DNA of 38,824 nt, taken from positions 1-38,824 of the forward strand of contig JBAXKG010000023.1 of NCBI GenBank assembly GCA_037137455.1, in the 5' to 3' direction. Below, one piece after another: positions 8,260 through 16,623 of the stretch; within the stretch, counting starts at the first letter, position 1, and each line of letters opens with the position of its first letter. The notes under the pieces are model-generated. The model was not told where the DNA came from and made no database searches. It saw only the letters and a list, made by a program, of their open reading frames with translations. The translations under genes were made by a program, and so were the position numbers. Source of the DNA: CAIVAT01 sp037137455 (GTDB taxonomy: Bacteria > Bacteroidota > Bacteroidia > Bacteroidales > FEN-979).

Positions 8260-11200
8260 ACGGATTTACAATTTGGGATTTTTTCAAATATATTAAGTTG
8301 CATTGCACCCCTGAGAAGGATGCTCATCTCGGCAGCAAATTCAAAATGAACTTCATTAACACAAGGCAAAAGAAATTTCACATCCAGCAGGGCAAAATTA
8401 TCAGGATTGATGATTGCTTTGACCTGGGTTGTTTCATATACAAATTTGTCATCAATCAAACTCAGGGTCCTGATGTTTTCCTTTTCCTTATAAATCAGAA
8501 CCTGCCTTTCCGGAAGAGGACTGAATAAAAATCCTGTCTCCTCTTCATTCAATGATTTCAATGAAAGGCATATTCCGGGCTTATCAGCGAATGGCCGGCC
8601 GCTGCTGGGACAGAACGTGGTACAATTGCCACATTCGTTGCAAAGATCACGGATGTTCATCACTTGAAACGGCTGTTCAATGCTAAACATTTTGTCTGGC
8701 TCGAAAGCGATGCTGCCATCTTCCATTAAAACCGCCTTCTTCAATGAATAACTGACTGGTTCAATCCGATATCCGAAATTAGCCAGGTTAGGGCAAACCG
8801 AAACACAAACATTGCAGATTATATCACATTGTAAACAGCGTTTAGCCTCTTTCATTGACGCTTCAGGTGATAGCGTTGCAATTACCAGATCGAAATTAAA
8901 TCGTTGACTAAAAGGAGTCTCCTTTGGATAATAGCCATATTCCCTGATCGCCTTGCGATGCATCAGTTTATTAATATCATCCTCTTTTGAATAATTATTC
9001 CTGAGGACACTTATTTTTGAATTCACATCAGGATGGATTCCGGGGATAAAACTCTTTAACCCCATCATATTAACTTCCCGGTTTTCCGCTGTGTTTTCAG
9101 AACATCCAGCAATAATTTCTACAGCTGCTTTGCGACCATCGGCGATGGCATTAATCGCGGTAGATGCGCCACGAAGGGCATCGCCGCCTATGAAGAGTTT
9201 GGGTATTTGTGTTTTGTAACTCCCGGGATTGGTAATGAGCTTTTCATGGTCGGGGAAATCGATGTCGAGTTGCTGTCCTATAGCCGGGATGATGGTATCG
9301 CATGAAATCTCAAATTCCGAGCCAGGGATGGCGATTGGAGCAGGCCTGCCATCCTTTCCCTTCATTGCCAGCACATTGCGTGTACATATCAGTCCTGTAA
9401 CACGACCATCAAACGATTGAACACGCAATGGATTAGTGAGTTCAATGATTTTAATTCCTTCGTTTTGCACAGCTTCAATCTCGCCATGGTCGGCTGGCAT
9501 CTCGTTGATAGTTCGACGGTAAACGATGGTCACACTGCCATCCTCCCCTGTCAGTCGGTAAGCTGTTCGCGCAGCATCCATGGCCGTGTTACCGCCACCG
9601 ATGATAATCACCTGTTTCCCCAATGAAGTTGTCCTGTTTCCCCTGACATCAAACAAAAAATGCAGCGGATCAATCACTCCTGCCGATTCAATCCCATCGA
9701 TCGCCAGCGAAACAGATTTTTGGGCCCCGGCCGCCAAAAATATAGTGTCATAATCGCGTTGGATTATTTTAAATCGTGCACGATCAATAAGTTGATTATC
9801 ATGCAGTTGCACACCCGATCCTAAGATTCGTTGAATATCCGTTTCGATAGCCTTCGATGTGAGCCTAAATGAGGGAATGGCGGCAGAAACCATTCCTCCT
9901 GCAATGTTTTTCTGTTCAAAGATATCAACATCAAAGCCCGCTTTGCGCAAAAACCATCCACATGATAAACCGGCAGGACCTGCACCGATAATTGCCGCCT
10001 TCCTTACTTTCCCTCGAAGTGGAGGGGCCGGGGGTAGGGTATAATCATTCCTGTTTTCCGCCACAAACCTTTTGATCTCCCTGATTTTCAACGCTTCATC
10101 ATAATTGATCCGTGTGCATTTCAACTCACACAAATGATCGCACACCATGCCGGTCACTGAAGGAAAGGGGTTGGTCCGGAAAATGGCTTCAAAAGCAGCA
10201 GGATAATCGCCAATAGCCGTGTGATGCATGTATTCAGGGATCTCCTGATTGGCGGGACACATATCGGTACAAGGTGCATGAATGCAATCAAACCATCCAA
10301 GATTGCGCGATGTTTTGATGGAGGGATCAAATAACAAACGTTTATGATATGCCGGATTATTGGCTACCCGGTCGGCATAATTGTTCAGATTGTAAAGCGC
10401 GGAATTGTCATCAGATCCGGTAACCCTTGAAATATAGTTATCAATACTATCGGCTCCTTTCAAGGCAAATTCAAAACGAAGGTTTTCAATGTACTGGTAC
10501 AACCGTCCATATCCGCCGGGTTTTAATAAATCACTGCACACCGTTACCGGCTTCATTCCGCAAGCAAGTACATCGGCAATGTTGAAACAATCGACCCCGG
10601 CTGAGAAGGAGATGTCGAGGCTGCCGCCAAAGTCATTTTGCAACTTCCGCGCCAGGCTGATGCTGATTGGATGAAGTGCCCGGCCACTCATATACATCAT
10701 GGTTTCTGATGTATCAAAAACTTCTTTGTTATTAATGCTCTCAAGGGTATTCGTCAGTTTTACTCCAAACTGTAAACCTTTTTCATCAGATGCTCTCCGT
10801 AGTGATTCGAGCATGCGCAATGCATCGGGATACTTCAGATCGTGCTCAAAAGCAAGGTCGGGAACCACTGTGTTAAACCCAAGTTTTGCGTTGAGTAACC
10901 CACGTAGTTCTTCAGCTCCGAGCAAAGTCGGATTTAACTTGATGGTCGTATGCAATTTCTTCTCCCTGATCAGGTAGATGCCAATCTTTTCTATCTCTTC
11001 GGGCGGGCAACCATGCATTGTGCTGAGTGTGATGTGGTTTGAAATACAAACCGGGATATCCAAATCATCTATTCCGGAATATATGTCACGGATCAGGTTT
11101 TTCGCCCTGGCCATCTCAGTGCTGCAATCCAACATACGATCAAAAAACCATTGAACGTTGGCTTTCATTATACCTTCAAGGTTATAGCCTACACTCATGT

Positions 11201-11642
11201 TGAAAAGTGTTCCGGAGGGGCCACTGAAACCCAATTCCTTTCGAAGGATATGGATTACGACCCAGGCATTGAGGTATTCGTTAAACGACTCCTCCACCTT
11301 TAGTTCCTGCGACCATTCACAGTTGTAGCCTTCGTCCTGCATGTCTATACAGGGTTTGGAAACAACCAGTTCGTCCAGGGTTTGTATTGTTTTCAATTCA
11401 ATATACCTTGCCCCGCAAAGCCAGGCTGCAATGATGTTGACAGCAAGCTGGGTGTGCGGACCGGCAGCAACCCCGATGGGCGTTTCCAATAACCGGCCGT
11501 ATCGTTTGAAACTAAAGGGCTCCTGTGGCTGGGGATGATAAAACAAACTTCCGGGGATGCCCATGAACCTGTTCTCCCTGATCTCATGGAGTGTCAGATA
11601 AAGCAGCTGTGGAAGAGGTATTGGGAAAAATTTTCCTGACAA
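8256..11642 (-). CDS. ygfK: YgfK-type NAD(P)H/Fe-S/flavin oxidoreductase
   Basis: A 1128-residue multidomain protein. Residues 1-400 form a dihydroorotate-dehydrogenase-like barrel (TPIGVAAGPHTQ near 54-64). Residues 453-509 form a GltD-type Fe-S domain (C453, C458, C462, C501, C505, C509). An FAD Rossmann motif GAGPAG lies at 553-558 and an NAD(P) motif IGGGNTAMDAA near 681-691. Two C-terminal [4Fe-4S] motifs follow (C936-C950 and C1001-C1011). This is the layout of E. coli YgfK, long called putative selenate reductase and more recently linked to bacterial purine and uric acid degradation clusters. The start appears to be TTG at 11642. The next in-frame ATG (codon 27) would remove the conserved PIPL start, and no ATG lies upstream before a stop. 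Confidence 0.88.
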   Translation of the reverse strand: MSGKFFPIPLPQLLYLTLHEIRENRFMGIPGSLFYHPQPQEPFSFKRYGRLLETPIGVAAGPHTQLAVNIIAAWLCGARYIELKTIQTLDELVVSKPCIDMQDEGYNCEWSQELKVEESFNEYLNAWVVIHILRKELGFSGPSGTLFNMSVGYNLEGIMKANVQWFFDRMLDCSTEMARAKNLIRDIYSGIDDLDIPVCISNHITLSTMHGCPPEEIEKIGIYLIREKKLHTTIKLNPTLLGAEELRGLLNAKLGFNTVVPDLAFEHDLKYPDALRMLESLRRASDEKGLQFGVKLTNTLESINNKEVFDTSETMMYMSGRALHPISISLARKLQNDFGGSLDISFSAGVDCFNIADVLACGMKPVTVCSDLLKPGGYGRLYQYIENLRFEFALKGADSIDNYISRVTGSDDNSALYNLNNYADRVANNPAYHKRLLFDPSIKTSRNLGWFDCIHAPCTDMCPANQEIPEYMHHTAIGDYPAAFEAIFRTNPFPSVTGMVCDHLCELKCTRINYDEALKIREIKRFVAENRNDYTLPPAPPLRGKVRKAAIIGAGPAGLSCGWFLRKAGFDVDIFEQKNIAGGMVSAAIPSFRLTSKAIETDIQRILGSGVQLHDNQLIDRARFKIIQRDYDTIFLAAGAQKSVSLAIDGIESAGVIDPLHFLFDVRGNRTTSLGKQVIIIGGGNTAMDAARTAYRLTGEDGSVTIVYRRTINEMPADHGEIEAVQNEGIKIIELTNPLRVQSFDGRVTGLICTRNVLAMKGKDGRPAPIAIPGSEFEISCDTIIPAIGQQLDIDFPDHEKLITNPGSYKTQIPKLFIGGDALRGASTAINAIADGRKAAVEIIAGCSENTAENREVNMMGLKSFIPGIHPDVNSKISVLRNNYSKEDDINKLMHRKAIREYGYYPKETPFSQRFNFDLVIATLSPEASMKEAKRCLQCDIICNVCVSVCPNLANFGYRIEPVSYSLKKAVLMEDGSIAFEPDKMFSIEQPFQVMNIRDLCNECGNCTTFCPSSGRPFADKPGICLSLKSLNEEETGFLFSPLPERQVLIYKEKENIRTLSLIDDKFVYETTQVKAIINPDNFALLDVKFLLPCVNEVHFEFAAEMSILLRGAMQLNIFEKIPNCKSV

Positions 11643-11680
11643 TGATACTGGATTATAAAATGAGAGATATTGACAGGCTC

Positions 11681-11688
11681 CAAAATTA
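11681..11688 (-). promoter_or_regulatory. Candidate -7 element for the leftward ygfK operon
   Basis: The plus strand reads CAAAATTA, so the minus strand reads TAATTTTG, which fits the Bacteroidota -7 consensus TAnnTTTG. It lies about 40 bases upstream of the TTG start of ygfK. I see no convincing -33 TTTG at the usual spacing, so this is a weak call. Confidence 0.3.
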
Positions 11689-11716
11689 TAGATAAACCAT
11701 GAGAAATGGCCCTTTC

Positions 11717-11746
11717 TTGGTAAAAATGATTATTTGATTAAATTTG
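11717..11746 (+). promoter_or_regulatory. Candidate promoter for the guaD homologue
   Basis: TAAATTTG at 11739-11746 fits the Bacteroidota -7 consensus TAnnTTTG. A TTGG at 11717-11720 could serve as the -33 element with 18 bases between them. Transcription would then begin near 11752, leaving a leader of about 70 bases before the ATG at 11824. It shares the 180-base divergent gap with the leftward ygfK operon, so both purine-related units could be controlled together. Confidence 0.4.
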
Positions 11747-11823
11747 CCATCCCATAAAATAACCCTGCAAGTGTGCCTTTACACTTTTAGGGTTGGGGTA
11801 CTTTAAATAAACGGGAATCAAAT

Positions 11824-12297
11824 ATGGAATCTATTGAAGCCTACCTGAATGAAGCTTTCGACGAGGCATTTCAATCAGTAAGAAGCAATATTGGCGGGCC
11901 TTTTGGGGCTGTCATTGTTATGGATGGCAAGATCATCGGGAAAGGAGGAAACCGGGTAAGTTCACAAAATGATCCCACCGCCCATGCCGAAATTGTGGCC
12001 ATCCGTGATGCTTGCCAGAATATAAAAAACTTCGATCTGACTGGTTCAATACTGTATTCAACCTGCGAACCATGTCCGATGTGCCTTTCAGCGATATATT
12101 GGGCAAATATCAAGGCTGTTTACTATTGTTCGACCCGGTACGATGCGGATGCCATTGGATTTAAAGACAGCCATATTTATGAGGAGCTGACCATCCAACC
12201 AGAAAATCGGAAAATCAAGTTCATTAAAATCAGCCACACCAAAGCTATCGAACTCTTCAGGGAATGGACAGAAAAAGCCGATAAAATTTCCTACTGA
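11824..12297 (+). CDS. guaD: Guanine deaminase, cytidine deaminase-like (GuaD type)
   Basis: A 157-residue zinc deaminase. The HAE motif (H54, A55, E56) and the PCPMC motif (C84 and C87) supply the zinc ligands and catalytic glutamate. Length, the GGPFGAVIVMDGKIIGKGGN start and the C-terminal YDADAIGFKDSHIYEEL closely resemble Bacillus subtilis GuaD, which turns guanine into xanthine plus ammonia. Xanthine is the expected substrate of the molybdenum hydroxylase in the divergent operon, which fits a purine-catabolic role. A tRNA adenosine deaminase (TadA) is less likely because the C-terminal half follows GuaD. The gene is separated from ygfK by a shared 180-base promoter region. Confidence 0.87.
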   Translation: MESIEAYLNEAFDEAFQSVRSNIGGPFGAVIVMDGKIIGKGGNRVSSQNDPTAHAEIVAIRDACQNIKNFDLTGSILYSTCEPCPMCLSAIYWANIKAVYYCSTRYDADAIGFKDSHIYEELTIQPENRKIKFIKISHTKAIELFREWTEKADKISY

Positions 12298-12335
12298 AAA
12301 TACTTATTACTTATTTTATTCCCACGAGAATTGCT

Positions 12336-12584
12336 TTATTTCACCCAGGGCGGTTTAGGGGGAGTCTTTGGTTTTTTGGCTGGTTTTGGCTTTTTTGGCT
12401 CTTTTGGTTTTGAGACCTTCTTGGGCTCTTTTGGTTTTGAAACCTTCTTAGGCGCTTTCGGTTTAGGTGGTGGCTGTGGATGTTGAATTCCCGGATTAAC
12501 CAATTCACTTCCATATGAGGCCATACCCACCGGGCTAAAACTGATAACAATCAGCACAGCTAGGGCCAGTAGAAAATTTTTCAT
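12336..12584 (-). CDS. Small secreted Lys/Pro-rich repeat protein
   Basis: An 82-residue protein from the ATG at 12584. It starts MKNFLLALAVLIVISFSP, a typical signal peptide, and after about residue 32 consists almost only of Pro, Lys and a few Glu, Ser and Val, ending PPKPPWVK. A KKVSKPKEP unit is repeated twice in tandem. The mature chain would be very basic, unstructured and exported. It could bind acidic surface polymers or nucleic acid, or act as a wall or matrix linker, but no family is recognised. It lies alone on the minus strand between guaD and the rightward propeller operon. A longer ORF start at 12626 would hide the signal peptide and is rejected. Confidence 0.55.
   Translation of the reverse strand: MKNFLLALAVLIVISFSPVGMASYGSELVNPGIQHPQPPPKPKAPKKVSKPKEPKKVSKPKEPKKPKPAKKPKTPPKPPWVK
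12397..12450 (-). repeat. Two 27-base tandem repeats inside the Lys/Pro-rich gene
   Basis: Positions 12397-12423 and 12424-12450 match at 25 of 27 bases. They encode the two KKVSKPKEP-type nonapeptides. Whole-codon length suggests expansion by slippage in a disordered region. Confidence 0.7.
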
Positions 12585-12635
12585 GATCCTGGGATTTGGT
12601 GTAAAGATAGGTAAAATTGCTATCATTTTTTATGG

Positions 12636-12643
12636 TATTTTTG
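12636..12643 (+). promoter_or_regulatory. Candidate -7 element for the propeller/redox operon
   Basis: TATTTTTG fits TAnnTTTG and lies about 35 bases upstream of the first propeller gene. A TTG near 12617 is somewhat too close for a textbook -33 element. No better promoter was seen between the later genes, so this may drive the whole rightward run. Confidence 0.4.
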
Positions 12644-12676
12644 GTGACTGAAACGTTGAACAAAACTCGATAAAAC

Positions 12677-13903
12677 ATGTACATGATTAAAAGACTCCTG
12701 ATTTTACTACTCCTTGGATGGTTTATTACTGATTTCGGGATGGCCCAAAATATCGCACAATGGCGTGGAGCAAACCGCGATGGCATTTACAATGAAAACG
12801 GATTATTGAAAGTGTGGCCGGAAAACGGACCGGCGCTTTTGTGGCATTTTGATAGTTTGGGAGCAGGGCACTCTTCTGCAGCTGTAACCAGTAACCGGAT
12901 TTACACAGCGGGCATTCTTGAGGGAATCGGCTACCTTTTTTGTTTTGACCTGACAGGAAAATTAGTCTGGAAGGTCCCCTATGGAGAGGAGTGGACAGAA
13001 AGCTGGCCGGGGGTGAGGAGCACTCCGGTTGTACTCGATGGGAAAGTATATCAATACAGCAGTTTCGGAAAATTGGTTTGCAGGAGTGCTGCTGACGGCG
13101 CCTTCGTTTGGAGTGTCGATGTCCTTAAGGATTACCAGGGGCCAAATATTAAATGGGGAGTGACCGAGAACCTGCTGATCGATGGTAATAAACTATATTG
13201 TACCGTGGGAGGAGCTGAAGTAAATGTTATTGCCCTCGACCCTGATACCGGAAAGCTGATCTGGAAAAGCAGTGGAAAAGGCGAACCAAGCGCTTATGGA
13301 TCGCCTGCGCTCATTAAATTGGCTAACCGCCATATCCTGGTTACCCAAACGGCCAACTCCATTTTGGGGATTGATGCTGCAAACGGAAAATTATTATGGA
13401 GCCACGATCAACCAAATAAATATTCGGTTCATGCCAATACTCCCCTTTTTCACGATGGTTACCTTTATTGTGTTTCCGGGTATGGAAAAGGTGGCGTGAT
13501 GTTGAAAGTCTCTGATGATGGAAGCTCGGTTAAGGAGATGTGGCGAAATACTGACATTGATAACCGGATGGGGGGATTTGTACTTGTGAATGGAAAGATT
13601 TTCGGGTCGGATGATTCAGGTAAAGCATGGTATTGCTTAGATTGGAAAACCGGGGCTAAAATGTATTCCGAAAAAATAACCGGACGGGGAAACATCATTT
13701 ATGCCGATGGAATGCTTTATCTGTATGGTGATAACGGCGAGGTAGTTCTCGCTCAGCCATCAGCCAACTCCTTTGCAAAAATCAGTGCATTCAAAGTTCC
13801 TTTTGGCGCCGATCAGCATTGGGCGCACCTGGTTATTGTAAATGGCCGACTGTTTGTCAGGCATGGCAGCTCTCTCATGGTATATGATCTCCGGAAAAAA
13901 TAG
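12677..13903 (+). CDS. Secreted PQQ-like beta-propeller protein (propeller 1)
   Basis: A 408-residue protein with an N-terminal signal peptide ending near AQN, then a single beta-propeller. It begins with QWRGANRDGIY, the W-x-RG start seen in this propeller class, and shows repeated blades with the Asp/Gly/Trp pattern (ALDPDTGKLIWKSS, GIDAANGKLLWSHD, CLDWKTGAKMYSE). No heme-binding CxxCH and no vicinal-cysteine catalytic site of quinoprotein dehydrogenases is visible, so it is probably a binding or scaffold protein in the periplasm. PQQ binding is unproven. A second ATG at 12683 is equally possible. It opens the long operon and is a tandem paralogue of the next gene, four bases away. Confidence 0.85.
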   Translation: MYMIKRLLILLLLGWFITDFGMAQNIAQWRGANRDGIYNENGLLKVWPENGPALLWHFDSLGAGHSSAAVTSNRIYTAGILEGIGYLFCFDLTGKLVWKVPYGEEWTESWPGVRSTPVVLDGKVYQYSSFGKLVCRSAADGAFVWSVDVLKDYQGPNIKWGVTENLLIDGNKLYCTVGGAEVNVIALDPDTGKLIWKSSGKGEPSAYGSPALIKLANRHILVTQTANSILGIDAANGKLLWSHDQPNKYSVHANTPLFHDGYLYCVSGYGKGGVMLKVSDDGSSVKEMWRNTDIDNRMGGFVLVNGKIFGSDDSGKAWYCLDWKTGAKMYSEKITGRGNIIYADGMLYLYGDNGEVVLAQPSANSFAKISAFKVPFGADQHWAHLVIVNGRLFVRHGSSLMVYDLRKK

Positions 13904-13907
13904 TGCT

Positions 13908-15170
13908 ATGAAGAAGCTCATTGCTCTTTTAGGGCTGATATTTATTTCTTGTAACATTTCTTCACAGGATATTTCTCAATGGCGCGGACCGGAACGGGAT
14001 GGAATATTTCCTGAATCAGGGTTGCTTCAAGTATGGCCGAAAGATGGTCCACCCCTTTTATGGTCCAGTTCCGGGATTGGAAAAGGATATTCATCGGCTG
14101 TAACGGATGGAAAAACCATTTTTGTGACCGGAATGAAAGATTCCACCGATTATCTGACTTCCATGAACATAAAAGGTGAAATCCGATGGCAAGTTCCTTT
14201 CGGTCCATCCTGGAATAGCTCTTTTCCTGAAACCCGTTGCACGCCTACTTTCGAAAATGGAAATATATATGTGCTTAGCGGACTCGGAACCATATGCTGT
14301 ATAAATGCCTCCGATGGAAAAACAAACTGGAGCTTTAATGCAGCTAAAAAATTCGGTGCGGCTTATGGCGACTGGGGTGTATGTGAGTCGCTTTTACTTG
14401 TGGATGATATTGTCATTTATACTCCTGCCGGTGCCCGCACATCCATGGTCGCCCTGAATAAGAAAACAGGAGAAACGATATGGGAAACAGAAAGCCTGAA
14501 TGATACCAGCGCCTATGTTTCGCCCCGCCTGATCAAATATGGCAATCAAAGAGTGATTGTAACACTTATGGCCAACCACCTGATTGGGGTTGATCCTGTA
14601 AATGGTAAAATTCTATGGAATTTTAATTATGCAGCCTTCATGCCTGAAAAAAGTTTGAAAGTATGGCCAGGCGCTCCCAAAACCAATACAATCACTCCCC
14701 TGTTTAAAGATGGTTTTCTCTATATAACCGGTGGATATAACCATGTTGGAGCCATGTTCAAACTATCTGCCGATGCTTCTGCCATTTCAATGGTATGGGC
14801 CGATACGACGCTTGATTGTCATCACGGTGGCGTGGTGCTTGTTGGTGACCACATCTACGGGTCAAACTGGATCGATAATAGCCGTGGTAACTGGTGCTGC
14901 ATCGATTGGAAAACAGGAAAAACCATGTATGAGCAAAAGTGGCAAACTAAAGGTTCCATCATCGCATCTGATAGCATGCTCTATATTTATGATGAAAAAA
15001 ATGGCAATGTGGGTTTGCTGAAGCCCGATCCGGCAAAATTCGATCTCGTAAGCAGCTTCAAAACCTCTGGAGGAAAAGGGCCCAGCTGGGCTCATCCCGA
15101 AATAAGGGATGGGATTTTGTATATCAGGCGCGGGGATGTGCTGATGGCTTATGACATCAGGAAAAAATAG
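13908..15170 (+). CDS. Secreted PQQ-like beta-propeller protein (propeller 2)
   Basis: A 420-residue paralogue of the previous gene. Its true start is the ATG at 13908, giving a signal peptide MKKLIALLGLIFISC that may be lipidated at the cysteine. An ATG-initiated frame from 13842 would overlap the upstream gene and hide this signal. The mature part begins QWRGPERDGIFPESGLLQVWP, close to propeller 1, and the two proteins share blade order and the ending YDIRKK versus YDLRKK. They look like a tandem duplication that has since diverged. Periplasmic or outer-membrane location is likely. The molecular role is not known. Confidence 0.84.
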   Translation: MKKLIALLGLIFISCNISSQDISQWRGPERDGIFPESGLLQVWPKDGPPLLWSSSGIGKGYSSAVTDGKTIFVTGMKDSTDYLTSMNIKGEIRWQVPFGPSWNSSFPETRCTPTFENGNIYVLSGLGTICCINASDGKTNWSFNAAKKFGAAYGDWGVCESLLLVDDIVIYTPAGARTSMVALNKKTGETIWETESLNDTSAYVSPRLIKYGNQRVIVTLMANHLIGVDPVNGKILWNFNYAAFMPEKSLKVWPGAPKTNTITPLFKDGFLYITGGYNHVGAMFKLSADASAISMVWADTTLDCHHGGVVLVGDHIYGSNWIDNSRGNWCCIDWKTGKTMYEQKWQTKGSIIASDSMLYIYDEKNGNVGLLKPDPAKFDLVSSFKTSGGKGPSWAHPEIRDGILYIRRGDVLMAYDIRKK

Positions 15171-15191
15171 GTTTGCTTTTACTTATTGTTT

Positions 15192-16622
15192 ATGGCCAAA
15201 AAGTCTCTGACCTGGTATATACTTCCTATATTCATCATGTCGGCGCTTGGCTTGCTTGCATGGTGGTTTTTTTATGATCCCGTAAAATCATTTAAAGTTT
15301 CGGTACCCGGAATGGATAACCGGAAAAAGGGGGTTGCAAACCTTGGAAAGCCAGTAAAAATAGGAGCTGAGTTTACATTTTTTAAAGCCGCAGAAGATAT
15401 CCCCGGAACCAGTTGGCCTCGTTTCAGGGGTCCTGATTTTGATAATATCAGCAAGGAACAGATCGGGCTGATCGACCATTTTGGAAAGAACGGACCACAA
15501 ATCCTGTGGAAGGTAACCCTGGGTGAAGGGCATGCTGCTCCTGCCGTATACAATGGTAAAGTATACCTTCTCGACTATGATGAGGCAACAAAAGCGGATC
15601 AGCTTCGTTGCTTTTCCCTTTCAACAGGAGATGAACTTTGGCGCCGTGGGTACCGGGTTCGCCTTAAGCGGAATCACGGGCTATCGCGAACGGTCCCCGC
15701 CGTAAATCAGAAGTTTGTACTGACCATCGGACCAAAATGTCAGGTAATGTGCCTGAACCGGTTGAATGGCGATTTTCTTTGGGGCATGGATCTTGAACGG
15801 GATTATAAAACAGAAATTCCATTCTGGTACACCGGGCAATGTCCTTTGCTCGATAATGATACCGCGATCATCGCCACGGGGGGAAAGGCGTTGCTGGTTG
15901 CGATTGATTGTAACACCGGAAAAAAAATCTGGGAAACGCCCAATCCAAAGGGGTGGAAAATGTCACATTCTTCGGTTATGCCGATGATCGTGCAAGGGAA
16001 AAAAATGTTTGTGTATGCTGCCATCGGCGGGGTTTGCGGCATTTCAGCTTCAGGCGCCGACCGGGGTAAGGTTCTGTGGGAAACGACCGGGTTTGCACCC
16101 TCCGTGATTGCGCCCTCACCTGTTATTCTTGATAACGGGAAAATTTTCGTATCGGCTGGTTACGGCGCCGGATCGGCTTTGTTACAAATAACCAGCAATT
16201 CAGGAGGTTATATTGTGAAGATTTTGCAGAAATTCAAACCTCAGGATGGGCTGGCTTCCGAACAGCAAACACCCATTTTTTTAGATGGATATCTATTTGG
16301 TATCTTACCAAAAGATGCAGGCGCTTTGCGAAATCAGTTTGCCTGCTATAAATCGGGCGATTGTAAAACACCGTCTATGAGCAGCGGAAAGACTAACCGG
16401 TTCGGCCTGGGGCCGTACATCGTGGCCGATGGTAAATTTTTTATTTTGAATGATGATGGAGAGATGACTATCGCAAAAGTTTCGACTTCACAGTTTAAGG
16501 TACTCGATAAAGCACGGATCATGGATGGGCAGGATTCATGGGGTCCTATTGCCATCACAGGCGGATACATGCTGGTGCGTGATTCAAAACAAATGGTTTG
16601 TCTCAATATAAAAGCCCAATAA
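15192..16622 (+). CDS. Membrane-anchored PQQ-like beta-propeller protein (propeller 3)
   Basis: A 476-residue protein from the ATG at 15192; an in-frame TTG at 15186 is less likely. One N-terminal transmembrane helix (WYILPIFIMSALGLLAWWFF) anchors it, followed by a linker and a propeller starting WPRFRGPDFDNIS. Blades such as AIDCNTGKKIWETP and CFSLSTGDELWRRG are clear. The helix is not followed by a signal-peptidase site, so the propeller should sit outside the inner membrane on a stalk. It ends one base before the NHL gene begins. The different anchoring of the propellers suggests each docks at a different point of one assembly. Confidence 0.83.
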   Translation: MAKKSLTWYILPIFIMSALGLLAWWFFYDPVKSFKVSVPGMDNRKKGVANLGKPVKIGAEFTFFKAAEDIPGTSWPRFRGPDFDNISKEQIGLIDHFGKNGPQILWKVTLGEGHAAPAVYNGKVYLLDYDEATKADQLRCFSLSTGDELWRRGYRVRLKRNHGLSRTVPAVNQKFVLTIGPKCQVMCLNRLNGDFLWGMDLERDYKTEIPFWYTGQCPLLDNDTAIIATGGKALLVAIDCNTGKKIWETPNPKGWKMSHSSVMPMIVQGKKMFVYAAIGGVCGISASGADRGKVLWETTGFAPSVIAPSPVILDNGKIFVSAGYGAGSALLQITSNSGGYIVKILQKFKPQDGLASEQQTPIFLDGYLFGILPKDAGALRNQFACYKSGDCKTPSMSSGKTNRFGLGPYIVADGKFFILNDDGEMTIAKVSTSQFKVLDKARIMDGQDSWGPIAITGGYMLVRDSKQMVCLNIKAQ

Positions 16623-16623
16623 T

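Noticed and set aside
12341..12550. A 69-residue frame overlapping the Lys/Pro-rich gene on the same strand
   Set aside because: It is a shifted reading of the same repeat DNA without a signal peptide or start context.
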